Shown here: piece after piece, positions 1-9,042 of the stretch | Position numbering within the stretch: the stretch's first letter is position 1 | Layout: each line of letters begins with the position of its first letter | NCBI RefSeq assembly: GCF_040361435.1 | Contig: NZ_APNL01000001.1 | Location: 186,001 to 250,000, forward strand | DNA: 64,000 nt | Reading direction: 5' to 3' | Origin: Salinisphaera sp002433465 | GTDB taxonomy: Bacteria > Pseudomonadota > Gammaproteobacteria > Nevskiales > Salinisphaeraceae | Program-made: the position numbers and the translations under genes | The notes under the pieces: model-generated | Told to the model about the DNA's origin: nothing | The model's input: the letters and a program-made list of their open reading frames with translations, nothing else | Database searches by the model: none

Positions 1-1
1 C

Positions 2-823
2 GCACGCGAGGTAGAGCTGCCGGTCAACGCGGCTGCGCCGGCGGCCGGGCAGACGCCGGCATCCGCGCCGGTGCCGCTTCAGCACAGCTTTGATACGCGC
101 CCGCACATGCAGGGCTCTGCGGGCGTGGCCCAGAGCCGCGCCGCCTATGCGTTCCAGATGCCCACGGCGCCGCCGAAACCGGCATCCACGCCGGCCGAAT
201 CGGTGCCGGCGCGCGCCCAGGCGCACAACGAGGCCATACCGCCGCTGGGCTATGCGCTGGCCCAGTTGCACGATATTTATATTCTGGCCCAGAACCGGGA
301 AGGGCTGGTGCTCGTCGATATGCATGCCGCGCACGAACGCGTGCTCTACGAGCAGCTCAAGCAGGAGTACTCGGCCGGGCGAATACAGTCCAAGTCGCTG
401 CTCGTGCCGGAAACGCTGTCGATATCCGAACAGGAAGCGGCCGCGATCGAAACCCATGCCGAAGCGCTGGCGGCGGTGGGCCTGGAAATCACCCGCGCCG
501 GGCCCACCAGCGGACTGCTCCGGGAAGTGCCGGCACTGCTGGCCAATGAAGACTACGTGGCCCTGGCCTACGACATGGTCGGCGAGCTGGGCGAAGGGCT
601 GCGCGGGCCCCAGGGGGTGCGTGATCGCATCGACGATGTGCTGGCGGATATGGGCTGCAAGGCCGCAGTCAAGGCGGGGCGCCGTCTCACGCTCGACGAG
701 ATGAACGCGCTGTTGCGGGATATGGAGCACACTGACCGTGCCGGGCACTGCAATCACGGCCGGCCCAGCTGGGTGCAGGTCGATATGGCCGGTCTCGATC
801 GGCTGTTCATGCGCGGCAAGTGA
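2..823 (+). CDS. mutL: DNA mismatch repair protein MutL (C-terminal part)
   Basis: Partial: the N-terminal GHKL ATPase lies before the window. What remains is a Pro/Ala-rich linker (to about residue 80 of this fragment) and the MutL C-terminal dimerisation domain. The domain contains DMHAAHERVLYE, which fits the DQHA(X)2E(X)4E metal-binding endonuclease motif, then GCKAAVKAG and CNHGRPSW, the other conserved endonuclease blocks. This MutL is therefore predicted to nick DNA itself, as in bacteria without MutH and unlike E. coli MutL. The stop codon lies next to miaA, as in the usual mutL-miaA-hfq operon. Confidence 0.95.
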   Translation, partial: AREVELPVNAAAPAAGQTPASAPVPLQHSFDTRPHMQGSAGVAQSRAAYAFQMPTAPPKPASTPAESVPARAQAHNEAIPPLGYALAQLHDIYILAQNREGLVLVDMHAAHERVLYEQLKQEYSAGRIQSKSLLVPETLSISEQEAAAIETHAEALAAVGLEITRAGPTSGLLREVPALLANEDYVALAYDMVGELGEGLRGPQGVRDRIDDVLADMGCKAAVKAGRRLTLDEMNALLRDMEHTDRAGHCNHGRPSWVQVDMAGLDRLFMRGK

Positions 824-825
824 CG

Positions 826-1794
826 ATGAGCGCGCGCAAACCGGGCGTGGTCTTTCTGCTCGGGCCCACCGCATCCGGCAAGACCGGGCTGGCCGTGGAA
901 CTGGTCGAGCGGCTCGATGCCGAGATCGTCTCGGTGGACTCGGCGATGGTCTATTGCGGCATGGATATTGGCACGGCCAAGCCGGACGCCGAGACGCTCG
1001 CGCGGGCGCCGCATGCGCTTATCGATATTCGTGATCCGGCGCAGCCGTATTCCGCGGCCGATTTTCGTGCCGATGCGATCGCCGAGATCGAGCGCATTCA
1101 TGCCGCCGGCCGCCTGCCGCTGCTCACCGGCGGCACCTCGCTATATTTTCGCGCACTGGAAGACGGGCTCAGCGATATGCCGTCTCGGGATGAGGCCCTG
1201 CGCGCGCGGCTGACCGCCGAGGCCGAGCGTGATGGCTGGCACGCACTGCACGAACGTCTGCGGGCCATCGACCCGGACAGCGGCCGGCGTATTCATCGCA
1301 ATGATGCCCAGCGTATCCAGCGCGCACTGGAAATTCACGAGCTTACCGGTCTGGCGCCGAGCGTGCTGCACGCCCGCGACCGAGATCGCCGGAACGCCAG
1401 CGCATTACCGTGGTCTATCTGCAAGATCGCGGTCGCGCCGGCCCGACGCCAGACCCTGCACGAACGTATCGCGCAGCGGTTTCGCTCGATGTTGGCACAG
1501 GGATTGTATGCCGAGGTTGAAAAGCTGTACGCCCGGCCCGATCTAAGCCTCGAATTGCCGTCCATGCGGGCGGTGGGTTACCGCCAGCTCTGGCAGGTGA
1601 TGGACGGCGACATGACGCTTGACGAAGGTATCGAGAAAGCCGTGTTTGCATCCCGTCAGCTGGCCAAGCGGCAATTGACCTGGCTGCGCTCGCTGGACGA
1701 CGTGAATTGGCTGGATAGCGAAGAAAAAAATATTGAAAATCAGGCGCTAACAAAAATCAAGAACGCCCGGCTTCGGACCGGCGCCGTGCTATAG
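826..1794 (+). CDS. miaA: tRNA dimethylallyltransferase MiaA
   Basis: Transfers a dimethylallyl group to N6 of A37 in tRNAs that read codons starting with U. The P-loop GPTASGKT is at about residues 9-16, followed by DSAMVYCGMDIGTAKP and the substrate-binding GGTSLYF. Its length of about 322 residues is typical. ATG 826 begins 2 bp after the mutL stop; an in-frame GTG at 820 would instead give a 4-bp GTGA overlap, so the exact start is uncertain. Translation is probably coupled to mutL, and hfq follows after 49 bp. Confidence 0.95.
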   Translation: MSARKPGVVFLLGPTASGKTGLAVELVERLDAEIVSVDSAMVYCGMDIGTAKPDAETLARAPHALIDIRDPAQPYSAADFRADAIAEIERIHAAGRLPLLTGGTSLYFRALEDGLSDMPSRDEALRARLTAEAERDGWHALHERLRAIDPDSGRRIHRNDAQRIQRALEIHELTGLAPSVLHARDRDRRNASALPWSICKIAVAPARRQTLHERIAQRFRSMLAQGLYAEVEKLYARPDLSLELPSMRAVGYRQLWQVMDGDMTLDEGIEKAVFASRQLAKRQLTWLRSLDDVNWLDSEEKNIENQALTKIKNARLRTGAVL

Positions 1795-1843
1795 TCAAGC
1801 AACAAAAAATTTTATACCCCCGCACTTTTCGGAGTCTGAACCC

Positions 1844-2107
1844 ATGGCAAAAGGCCAAACACTACAAGAACCATTCCTCAATGCCTTGCGCAAGGAGCGC
1901 GTGCCGGTGTCCATATATCTGGTCAACGGCATCAAGCTTCAGGGTCAGATCGAGTCGTTCGATCAATTCGTCGTGCTCCTGCGCAACGCGGTCAACCAGA
2001 TGGTCTATAAACACGCTATTTCCACGATCGTGCCATCGCGCAACGTGCGCTCGGAAATGCACGAGGAAATGGGCCACAGCAGCGACGAGGTCGACGGCAA
2101 TTCCTGA
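1844..2107 (+). CDS. hfq: RNA chaperone Hfq
   Basis: Sm-like hexameric RNA chaperone that pairs small RNAs with mRNAs. The 87-residue protein has the Sm1 motif LVNGIKLQGQIESFDQF and the Sm2 motif YKHAISTIVPSR, with a short acidic tail. A purine-rich GGAG lies 8 bp upstream of ATG 1844. A TATAGT box at 1790-1795 overlaps the miaA stop and could be the -10 of a local hfq promoter, but no good -35 is visible. The order miaA-hfq-hflX is the conserved one. Confidence 0.98.
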   Translation: MAKGQTLQEPFLNALRKERVPVSIYLVNGIKLQGQIESFDQFVVLLRNAVNQMVYKHAISTIVPSRNVRSEMHEEMGHSSDEVDGNS

Positions 2108-2130
2108 TTCAGACCGCATGAGCAGCCGGC

Positions 2131-3483
2131 ATGTTTGAGCGACCGCCCACCGGCCAGTCGGCGGTAATCGTGCATCTCGCGTTCGGCCTCGATGAATATG
2201 ACGAGGCCGATCGCGAGTTTCACGAGCTGGTTACCTCTGCCGGTGGCGAGGTGCTTGCCCATGTCGGCGGCAGCCGGCGTACGCCCGATCCGCGCTATTT
2301 CGTTGGCGGTGGCAAGGTCGACGAGATTGCCGAACTCGTGGTCGAACACGGCGCCGAACTGGTGGTGTTCAACCACGATCTTTCCCCCAGCCAGGAACGC
2401 AACCTCGAAAAACGCCTGAACGCGCGCGTTCTCGATCGCGCCGGGCTGATTCTGGATATCTTCGCCGCACGTGCGCGCTCGCACGAAGGCAAGCTGCAGG
2501 TCGAACTGGCGCAGCTACAGCATCTGGCCACACGGCTGGTACGCGGCTGGTCGCATCTCGAGCGCCAGAAAGGCGGCATCGGGCTGCGCGGGCCCGGTGA
2601 AACCCAGCTCGAAACCGACCGGCGCCTGCTCAACGAACGCATCAAGATGTTGCGTCAGCGGCTGGAGAAGGTAAGCGCACGACGCGAGCAGGGTCGTTCG
2701 GCGCGACGGCGCGCGCGAACGCCGATCGTATCGCTGGTGGGCTATACCAATGCCGGCAAGTCGACGTTGTTCAATCGTCTGACCGGCGAGGATATTTACG
2801 CCGCCGATCAGCTGTTCGCCACCCTCGACCCGACGCTGCGCCGCATGGACGTGCCGGTGGGCGAGCCTTTGATCGTGGCCGATACGGTGGGCTTCATTCG
2901 CGATCTGCCGCATGAGCTGGTGGCTGCATTCAAGGCCACCCTGGAGGAAACCCGCGAAGCGGACGTGCTGCTGCACGTGATCGACGCGGCCGACGTGGAG
3001 CGGCGGGCACATGCGCGCGAAGTCAACAACGTCCTCGCCGAGATCGGCGCGGGCGAAGTCGCTCAGATCGAGGTGCTCAACAAGGTGGATCTCATCGAGG
3101 GCGAATCCCCGCGTATCGAAACCGATGCCCACGGGCGCCCGTTGCGGGTATGGCTGTCGGCCGCGAGCGGCGACGGTGTCGACGAACTCAGGGCGGTGCT
3201 GTCCGATTTCTGCAACCCGGACATGATCGCTGGCGTGCTGCGCGTGCCGGCTGCGAACGGGCGCCTGCGCTCGGCGCTGTTCGAACTGGGTGTGGTGGAT
3301 GAAGAAAGCTACGACGACGACGGCGCGAGCCGGCTCAACGTCACCGCCTCGCAGGGTGATCTGGAGCGCATCGTCGCCCAGGCCGGGCTGGCGTTTGACG
3401 ACGTGCTTGTCGAGCGCCGCGCGGCGCGTATTGCCGGGTCCGGTGTGGCATCTTCGGCAGCGCCATCCACGTACACTCCGTGA
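2131..3483 (+). CDS. hflX: ribosome-associated GTPase HflX
   Basis: GTPase that binds the 50S subunit and splits stalled ribosomes. The 450-residue protein has the N-terminal HflX domain with a glycine-rich PRYFVGGGKVDE segment, a coiled stretch near residues 150-200, then the G domain: G1 GYTNAGKST, G3 DTVGF and G4 NKVD. Codons are uniform with the neighbours. The gene starts 23 bp after hfq, so both probably share a transcript. The final third is a short C-terminal domain typical of the family. Confidence 0.96.
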   Translation: MFERPPTGQSAVIVHLAFGLDEYDEADREFHELVTSAGGEVLAHVGGSRRTPDPRYFVGGGKVDEIAELVVEHGAELVVFNHDLSPSQERNLEKRLNARVLDRAGLILDIFAARARSHEGKLQVELAQLQHLATRLVRGWSHLERQKGGIGLRGPGETQLETDRRLLNERIKMLRQRLEKVSARREQGRSARRRARTPIVSLVGYTNAGKSTLFNRLTGEDIYAADQLFATLDPTLRRMDVPVGEPLIVADTVGFIRDLPHELVAAFKATLEETREADVLLHVIDAADVERRAHAREVNNVLAEIGAGEVAQIEVLNKVDLIEGESPRIETDAHGRPLRVWLSAASGDGVDELRAVLSDFCNPDMIAGVLRVPAANGRLRSALFELGVVDEESYDDDGASRLNVTASQGDLERIVAQAGLAFDDVLVERRAARIAGSGVASSAAPSTYTP

Positions 3484-3809
3484 ATAGCCCCGGTCGGGCG
3501 GTATAGCCGTTATCGCTGTATCCGCCAGTCGCGTTCGACAGGGGTACAGGGGGTCGATAGAATCGCGCTTTCGCGCCATGTCGGCGACCAATCCCCGTTC
3601 CAGTCGCGTGCCGAGACGCTGCGGTTGTGTGCGTGACGGCAATGTAGAGGAAACAACAGATTTGCTCATGGCAAATGAACGATCGATAGCGGGATCGCCC
3701 CGACGGGCGGCCCGGGCAGGCTCTGCGCACGCGCTACGTATGCGGGCTGGATTTGCTAGCGGCCTTTGCAACTGCGTGTATCAAACCACACAAACCGGAG
3801 CGTCCTGAT
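3484..3809 (+). other. long leader region between hflX and hflK
   Basis: This 326-bp gap has no convincing gene. A candidate sigma70 promoter lies at 3534-3563: TTCGAC, 18 bp, TAGAAT. Transcription from it would give hflK a leader of about 240 nt. The open frame at 3578-3808 encodes a basic, low-complexity peptide with no visible ribosome site or family resemblance and is treated as spurious. The GGAG at 3797-3800 belongs to hflK. Confidence 0.4.
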
Positions 3810-5165
3810 ATGGCCTGGAACGAGCCCGGCAAGGGCCAGGACCCCTGGGGGGGCGGCAACAAGAACAACGGCAGCGGTCCACCCGATCTGGATCAGCTCT
3901 GGCGCAAGTTTCGTGCGCGCATGTCCGGCAACAAGGGCGGCAGCGGCGGCCACGATAGCGGTGGCGGCGCGGGCGGCCCGAGCCCCGCGATTCTGCTGTT
4001 CATCGTGCCGATCGCGCTGGTGATCTGGCTGGCCACGGGTCTGTATGTGGTCCAGCCCGGCGAGAAGGGCGTGGTGCTGCGTTTCGGCGACTACACCGAG
4101 ACCCAGGGGCCGGGTTGGCACTGGCGTATTCCTTATCCGGTCGACCGGGTTTACAAGGTGGATACGCAACAGGTGCGTCGCGCCAACAACCGCTCGGTGA
4201 TGCTCACCAAGGACGAGAATATCGTCGAGGTCGAGGTGGCCGTTCAGTATCGTATTTCGGACGCCATGAACTATCTGTTCCAGCTGCGTGAGCCCGATGC
4301 CACGGTGGAACAGGTGCTGCGGTCGGCGGTACGAGAGATCGTGGGTACCAGCCGGATGAATCAGGTGATTCAGGAAGGCGTGCAGGTCGAGGAGCTCGAG
4401 GACCGGGCCCTGGAAAACGTCGACCTCAAGGAAGGCTCGGGCTTGCCGGCCGAAAAGGACGCGCTGCAGGGCGTTGACGACAAGCTGGTCGACGAGATCA
4501 AGGCGCAGCAGGAAAGCTACCCCGAGATTACCGACCGTTCGCGTGCAGCGCTGCCCGAGAACGTGCGCAAGATCGTTCAGAGCACGTTGTCGAGCTACGA
4601 CGCGGGCGTCGACGTCGTCGCGATCAACGTGCAGTATTCCCAGCCGCCGGAGCAGGTGCAGGGTGCCTTCGAGGAGGCGATCAAGGCGCGCGAAGAAGAA
4701 GAGCGCAAGAAGAACATCGCGCGTGCCTATGCCCGGGATATCGTAGCCCGGGCCCAGGGTGAGAAAGCACGGATCCTGCTCGATGCGCGCGGCTATCGCG
4801 AGCAGAAGACGGCGCGGGCCAAGGGTGAAGCGCAGCGCTTTACCGATCTTCTCGCCCAGTACGAAAAGGCGCCCGAGGTCACCCGCGAGCGTCTGTATCT
4901 GGAAACCATGGGCGACGTGCTGGCCAACGCAAACCTGATTCTGGCCGAGCAGGGCGGCAATGGCCCCATGATGTACCTGCCGTTGGAAAAGATGCTCAAC
5001 GACTCGCGTCGTAACAAACAGACCGAAGCAGCCGCCAACGATGGCATGAACGCCGGTCAGGACAGCGACAACAGCGCCGGTACGTCCGATAGCGGCTCGA
5101 ACGACACATCGTCGTCGAGCAGCCGTTCGGTCGACAGTCTCCGCAGCCGGGATCGCAACTCATGA
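3810..5165 (+). CDS. hflK: HflK, SPFH-domain subunit of the HflKC membrane complex
   Basis: With HflC it forms the large periplasmic-facing assembly that surrounds the FtsH protease. ATG 3810 has GGAG 9 bp upstream and starts MAWNEPGKGQDPWG, the usual HflK opening. A Gly-rich cytoplasmic segment is followed by one membrane helix (about residues 58-78) and the SPFH domain. Two oddities: about 52 extra acidic residues (roughly 191-242) interrupt the SPFH region between NQVIQEG and RAALPENVR, and the last 45 residues are a Ser/Asp/Asn-rich tail. The protein is 451 residues. Confidence 0.95.
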   Translation: MAWNEPGKGQDPWGGGNKNNGSGPPDLDQLWRKFRARMSGNKGGSGGHDSGGGAGGPSPAILLFIVPIALVIWLATGLYVVQPGEKGVVLRFGDYTETQGPGWHWRIPYPVDRVYKVDTQQVRRANNRSVMLTKDENIVEVEVAVQYRISDAMNYLFQLREPDATVEQVLRSAVREIVGTSRMNQVIQEGVQVEELEDRALENVDLKEGSGLPAEKDALQGVDDKLVDEIKAQQESYPEITDRSRAALPENVRKIVQSTLSSYDAGVDVVAINVQYSQPPEQVQGAFEEAIKAREEEERKKNIARAYARDIVARAQGEKARILLDARGYREQKTARAKGEAQRFTDLLAQYEKAPEVTRERLYLETMGDVLANANLILAEQGGNGPMMYLPLEKMLNDSRRNKQTEAAANDGMNAGQDSDNSAGTSDSGSNDTSSSSSRSVDSLRSRDRNS

Positions 5166-6043
5166 GCCCCAAGCATATCTTCGCGATTATCGTCGTCGTC
5201 ATCATCGGCTATCTCGCGCTCGATTCGGCCTTCATCGTCGATGAACGCGAGCGCGTGGTCGTGGTTCAGCTCGGTGAGATCGTCGGCCAGAACTATGAGC
5301 CGGGTCTGCACTTCAAGAAGCCGATCGTTCAGAGCGTGCATTCCTTTGACCGACGCGTCATGACCTTCACCGAGGAAATCGAGCGCGTACTGACGTCGGA
5401 GAACAAGAACCTGGCGGTCGATTTCTACGTGAAATGGCGTATCAACGACACGGTCGACTATTACCTTTCGACCCAGGGTCAGGAGCAGCGTACGCGTGAC
5501 CTGCTGACCGAAATTGTCGAAAACGACCTGCTGGCCGAATTTTCCAAGCGCACGATTCGTCAGGCAGTCGGCGACGATCGCAACGAGATCGTGGCCGCCG
5601 TTCAGGTGCAGGCCAATCAGGATGCCAAGCAGCTGGGCGTTGAGATCGAGGACGTGCGCATCATGCGGCTCGACCTGCCCGAAGAGGTCAGCGAGTCGGT
5701 CTACGAACGCATGCGCTCCGAGCGTCAGGAAGTCATCCGCACGCTGCGTGCGCAGGGCGACGCGGCCGCTCAGGAAATTCGTTCGGACGCCGAGCGTGAA
5801 CGCACCATCATCCTGGCCGATGCCTATAGCCAGGGGCAGGTGATTCGCGGTGAGGGCGATGCCCGCGCGGCCGAGCTGTATGCCAATGCCTATCAGGCCA
5901 ATCCGACGTTCTACAGTTTCTATCGCAGCCTGCAGCTGTATCGCGAATCGCTGGGTAGCGACGACCTGATGCTGCTGCGTCCGGACGGCGAACTGTTCCG
6001 CTACTTCAACCCGAGCGCGTCGAACGCCGGATCGAACCCGTAG
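5162..6043 (+). CDS. hflC: HflC, SPFH-domain partner of HflK
   Basis: Inner-membrane SPFH protein that alternates with HflK in the complex modulating FtsH. The ATG overlaps the hflK stop by 4 bp (ATGA), which indicates coupled translation and fits equimolar assembly. One N-terminal transmembrane helix (residues 5-22) precedes the SPFH domain and a long charged helix rich in Arg, Glu and Ala. The 293-residue length is normal, and no insertion like the one in HflK is seen. Confidence 0.96.
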   Translation: MSPKHIFAIIVVVIIGYLALDSAFIVDERERVVVVQLGEIVGQNYEPGLHFKKPIVQSVHSFDRRVMTFTEEIERVLTSENKNLAVDFYVKWRINDTVDYYLSTQGQEQRTRDLLTEIVENDLLAEFSKRTIRQAVGDDRNEIVAAVQVQANQDAKQLGVEIEDVRIMRLDLPEEVSESVYERMRSERQEVIRTLRAQGDAAAQEIRSDAERERTIILADAYSQGQVIRGEGDARAAELYANAYQANPTFYSFYRSLQLYRESLGSDDLMLLRPDGELFRYFNPSASNAGSNP

Positions 6044-6050
6044 CGGCCGC

Positions 6051-6236
6051 ATGTGGGCGGATATCCTGCGCGCGCTGGCGCTCGTGCTGGTGATCGAGGG
6101 GCTGATGCCCTTCCTTGCACCCGAGCGCTGGCGTGAGATGATGCTGCGGCTGTCGGATGTCGACAGCCGCAGTCTGCGTATTTTCGGGGCCGTGCTCATC
6201 GGTGTGGGCGCCGTGCTGCTGCAATTAATTCATTGA
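6051..6236 (+). CDS. DUF2065 (YjeT-like) small membrane protein
   Basis: A 61-residue protein with two hydrophobic helices (about 5-22 and 43-59) joined by a charged turn, APERWREMMLRLS. It matches the DUF2065/YjeT family by size, sequence style and position directly after hflC. Its function is not known; the constant linkage to hflKC suggests a role near that membrane complex. It begins 7 bp after the hflC stop. Confidence 0.85.
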   Translation: MWADILRALALVLVIEGLMPFLAPERWREMMLRLSDVDSRSLRIFGAVLIGVGAVLLQLIH

Positions 6237-6256
6237 CTTAAAGACGTCGGAACGCG

Positions 6257-7462
6257 ATGCAATCCAACCGCTGGCTTCTGCCCGAGGGCGTACAGGAAAT
6301 GGTGCCGCCGGAGTCGTGGCGCCTTGAGTCTGCCCGCCGGCAACTGCTCGATCTTTACTGGCGCTGGGGCTACGACCTCATCCGCCCACCGCTGATCGAG
6401 TACCTCGATTCGCTGCTGACCGGCGCCGGTCACGAGCTCGACCTGCAAACGTTCAAGCTCACCGATCAGCTCAACGGCCGCATGATGGGCGTGCGATCGG
6501 ATATGACCACCCAGGCCACGCGGATCGATGCCCATCGCCTGGCAGCCACCGGGCCGGCCCGCTACTGCTATATCGGTAGCGTGCTGCGCACGCGCCCGGA
6601 AGAACCGGGCGGTTCCCGTCAGCCCCTGCAGGTCGGCGCCGAGAAATTTGGCGATGCGCATATCGACAGCGATCTGGAAATCGTGTCCTTGATGCTCGAA
6701 ACGCTCGACGTTATGGGCATCGACGAGGCCTGCCTCGATCTAGGCCACGTGGCGATCTATCGCCGCCTGGTGGCCCATGCCCAGATGCCCGCCGACCTCG
6801 AGCCGCAGCTTTTCGACGTTATCCAGCGCAAATCGCGCCCGGATCTCGATGCGCTGGCGGCATCGGGGCGGCTGGATGCACAGAGCCATGCCCACTTCAC
6901 GCACTTAATCGAACTCAACGGCGCGCCGAGCGTGCTCGACGACGCGCGCGGCGCGTTGGCCGGTATCGATCCCGGAATCGACAGCGCGCTCGACCGGCTC
7001 GAGGAAATGGTTGGCCTGCTGGCGACCCATTACCCACAGGTGCCTCTGTTTCTCGACCTGGCCGAATTGCGCGGTTATCGGTACAAGACCGGCCTGCTGT
7101 ATGCGGCCTTCGCGCCTGGCCTGGGCCGCGAGCTTGCACGGGGCGGGCGCTACGACAACGTTGGCGCCGCGTTCGGGCGGCCGCGACCGGCGACCGGCTT
7201 TTCAGCGGACCTCAACCTGCTGGCCGCGCTCGGTCGTTTCGACGGCGCAGCGCAGGGCGGCGCGATCCATGCGCCGGCCGGTAGCGATCCGGAGCTGCTG
7301 GCCTGTGTGCGACGCCTGCGTGCCGCCGGCGAGCGCGTCATCGTGGCCACGCCCGATACGGGTGAGGCGATCGATAGCAGCTGTGATCGGATACTCGAAT
7401 ATATCGACGGCCGCTGGGACGTGCGGCCGCTGGCTTCTACGACCCACTCGAGCAAGGATTAG
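6257..7462 (+). CDS. hisZ: ATP phosphoribosyltransferase regulatory subunit HisZ
   Basis: A class II histidyl-tRNA synthetase-like protein without aminoacylation function. It is the regulatory partner of short-form HisG in the first step of histidine synthesis. The start LPEGVQEMVPPE, the motif-2 arginine segment YCYIGSVLRTRPEEPG and GGRYDNVGAAFGRPRPATGFS are typical. At 401 residues it lacks the anticodon-binding domain of true HisRS. It sits just before purA, as in many gammaproteobacteria. HisG is not in this window. Confidence 0.93.
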   Translation: MQSNRWLLPEGVQEMVPPESWRLESARRQLLDLYWRWGYDLIRPPLIEYLDSLLTGAGHELDLQTFKLTDQLNGRMMGVRSDMTTQATRIDAHRLAATGPARYCYIGSVLRTRPEEPGGSRQPLQVGAEKFGDAHIDSDLEIVSLMLETLDVMGIDEACLDLGHVAIYRRLVAHAQMPADLEPQLFDVIQRKSRPDLDALAASGRLDAQSHAHFTHLIELNGAPSVLDDARGALAGIDPGIDSALDRLEEMVGLLATHYPQVPLFLDLAELRGYRYKTGLLYAAFAPGLGRELARGGRYDNVGAAFGRPRPATGFSADLNLLAALGRFDGAAQGGAIHAPAGSDPELLACVRRLRAAGERVIVATPDTGEAIDSSCDRILEYIDGRWDVRPLASTTHSSKD

Positions 7463-7464
7463 TC

Positions 7465-8760
7465 ATGGGCAAACGCGTCATCGTCATCGGCAGCCAGTGG
7501 GGCGACGAAGGCAAGGGCAAGATCGTCGATCTGCTCACCGACCGCACCCGCCATGTCGTACGCTTTCAGGGCGGCCATAACGCCGGCCACACCCTGGTGA
7601 TCGGCGGCGAGAAGACGGTGCTGCATCTCATTCCGTCGGGCATTCTGCACGACGGCGTGACCTGCCATATCGGTAACGGCGTGGTGCTCTCGCCCGAAGC
7701 GCTGATCGAGGAGATGGCCATGCTCGAAGCACGGGGTGTGCCGGTACGCAGCCGTCTGCGCATCAGCCCGGCCTGTCCGTTGATCCTGCCCAGCCATATT
7801 GCCCTCGACAAGGCACGTGAAGCCGCGCGCGGCAAGACCGCGATCGGCACCACCGGCCGCGGTATCGGCCCGGCCTACGAAGACAAGGTCGCACGACGCG
7901 CGATTCGCGTGGGCGATCTGTTCCGGCGCGAAATGCTCGCCTCCAAGCTGGGCGAGGCGCTGGATTTCCACAACTTCGTGCTCAAGAATTATTTCAACGT
8001 CGCGCCGATCGATTTCCAGTCCACGCTCGACGACTGCCTGCGCTTCGCCGATGAAATGGCGCCGATGGTTGGCGACGTGGCCGAGCTGCTGCGCCAGGCG
8101 TATGTGGCCGACGAATCGATCCTGTTCGAAGGCGCACAGGGTGCGCTGCTTGACGTCGACCATGGCACCTATCCCTATGTAACGTCGTCCAACACCACCG
8201 CCGGCGGTGCGGCCACCGGCACTGGCGTGGGCCCGCTGTATTTCGACTATGTGATGGGTGTGGTCAAGGCCTACACCACGCGCGTGGGCTCGGGCCCGTT
8301 CCCGACCGAGCTCGACGATGCCAACGGTCGCCATCTGGCCTCCAAGGGCGCCGAGTTCGGGGCCACCACCGGGCGCGCGCGCCGCTGTGGCTGGTTCGAT
8401 GCCGTGGGCCTGCGCCGGGCGGCGTTCAACAACAGCCTGTCCGGGCTGTGCATCACCAAGCTCGACGTACTCGACGGCCTGGATGCCATCCAGCTGTGTA
8501 CCGGCTATCGCTGCGACGACCAGATCATCACGGTGCCGCCGCTGGGCGCGGATGCGCTCTCGCGCTGCGAGCCCGTCTATGAAGAAATGCCGGGGTGGAA
8601 GGAATCCACCGTGGGCGTACGCGAATACGATCAGCTGCCCGAAGCCGCGCGCAACTATCTCGATCGCCTGACCGAAATCGTGGGTACGCCGATCGATGTA
8701 GTTTCCACCGGCCCGGATCGTGCCGACACCATCGTGTTGCGCGATCCCTTCGCTGCTTAG
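7465..8760 (+). CDS. purA: adenylosuccinate synthetase PurA
   Basis: Joins IMP and aspartate using GTP, the first committed step to AMP. The 431-residue protein has the P-loop GSQWGDEGKGK near the N-terminus, the GGHNAGHT loop, the IMP-binding GTTGRGIGPAYEDK, and TRVGSGPFPTE. It begins 2 bp after the hisZ stop. Transcription is expected to end at the terminator at 8864-8893. Confidence 0.98.
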   Translation: MGKRVIVIGSQWGDEGKGKIVDLLTDRTRHVVRFQGGHNAGHTLVIGGEKTVLHLIPSGILHDGVTCHIGNGVVLSPEALIEEMAMLEARGVPVRSRLRISPACPLILPSHIALDKAREAARGKTAIGTTGRGIGPAYEDKVARRAIRVGDLFRREMLASKLGEALDFHNFVLKNYFNVAPIDFQSTLDDCLRFADEMAPMVGDVAELLRQAYVADESILFEGAQGALLDVDHGTYPYVTSSNTTAGGAATGTGVGPLYFDYVMGVVKAYTTRVGSGPFPTELDDANGRHLASKGAEFGATTGRARRCGWFDAVGLRRAAFNNSLSGLCITKLDVLDGLDAIQLCTGYRCDDQIITVPPLGADALSRCEPVYEEMPGWKESTVGVREYDQLPEAARNYLDRLTEIVGTPIDVVSTGPDRADTIVLRDPFAA

Positions 8761-8863
8761 AACAGCCTCGATGCTACGGTCGTATTGACGGCCGTGGCGT
8801 CGACTTCGTCGCATCGCCGCCCGGCTGTTGGCAGGGGCGGCCGTGCGCAACAAGCGCGCATAA

Positions 8864-8893
8864 AAAAAGCCGCGCTGATCAGCGCGGCTTTTT
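8864..8893. terminator. bidirectional terminator between purA and tRNA-Leu
   Basis: A perfect palindrome, GCCGCGCTGATCAGCGCGGC, flanked by A residues on the left and T residues on the right. Read on either strand, it gives a 10-bp GC-rich stem followed by a U tract. It can stop purA transcripts on the plus strand and tRNA-Leu transcripts on the minus strand. Confidence 0.85.
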
Positions 8894-8942
8894 CATGGAT
8901 TCCCGACTGGCTGGCGCCTTTCGGGAATCGTCAATTCGAGCT

Positions 8943-9029
8943 TGGTGCCCAGGAGAGGACTTGAACCTCCACGACCGTTAGGTCACTAGCACCTGAAGCT
9001 AGCGCGTCTACCAATTCCGCCACCTGGGC
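8943..9029 (-). tRNA. tRNA-Leu (anticodon CAG)
   Basis: On the minus strand the sequence folds as a class II tRNA. The acceptor arm is GCCCAGG pairing with CCTGGGC, followed by A and an encoded CCA. The D arm is GCGGAATTGGTAGACGC, the anticodon stem-loop is CTAGC-TTCAGGT-GCTAG with anticodon CAG, a long variable arm follows, and the T arm contains GGTTCAAGTCC. The length is 87 nt with CCA. The gene lies alone between purA and rnr on the opposite strand and has its own promoter. Confidence 0.97.
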
Positions 9030-9042
9030 TCGAAGAGCGCGC

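Noticed and set aside
3578..3808. Open frame of 76 codons upstream of hflK
   Set aside because: No ribosome site, basic low-complexity product, ends against the hflK start, and the frame is in a GC-rich region where chance frames are common.
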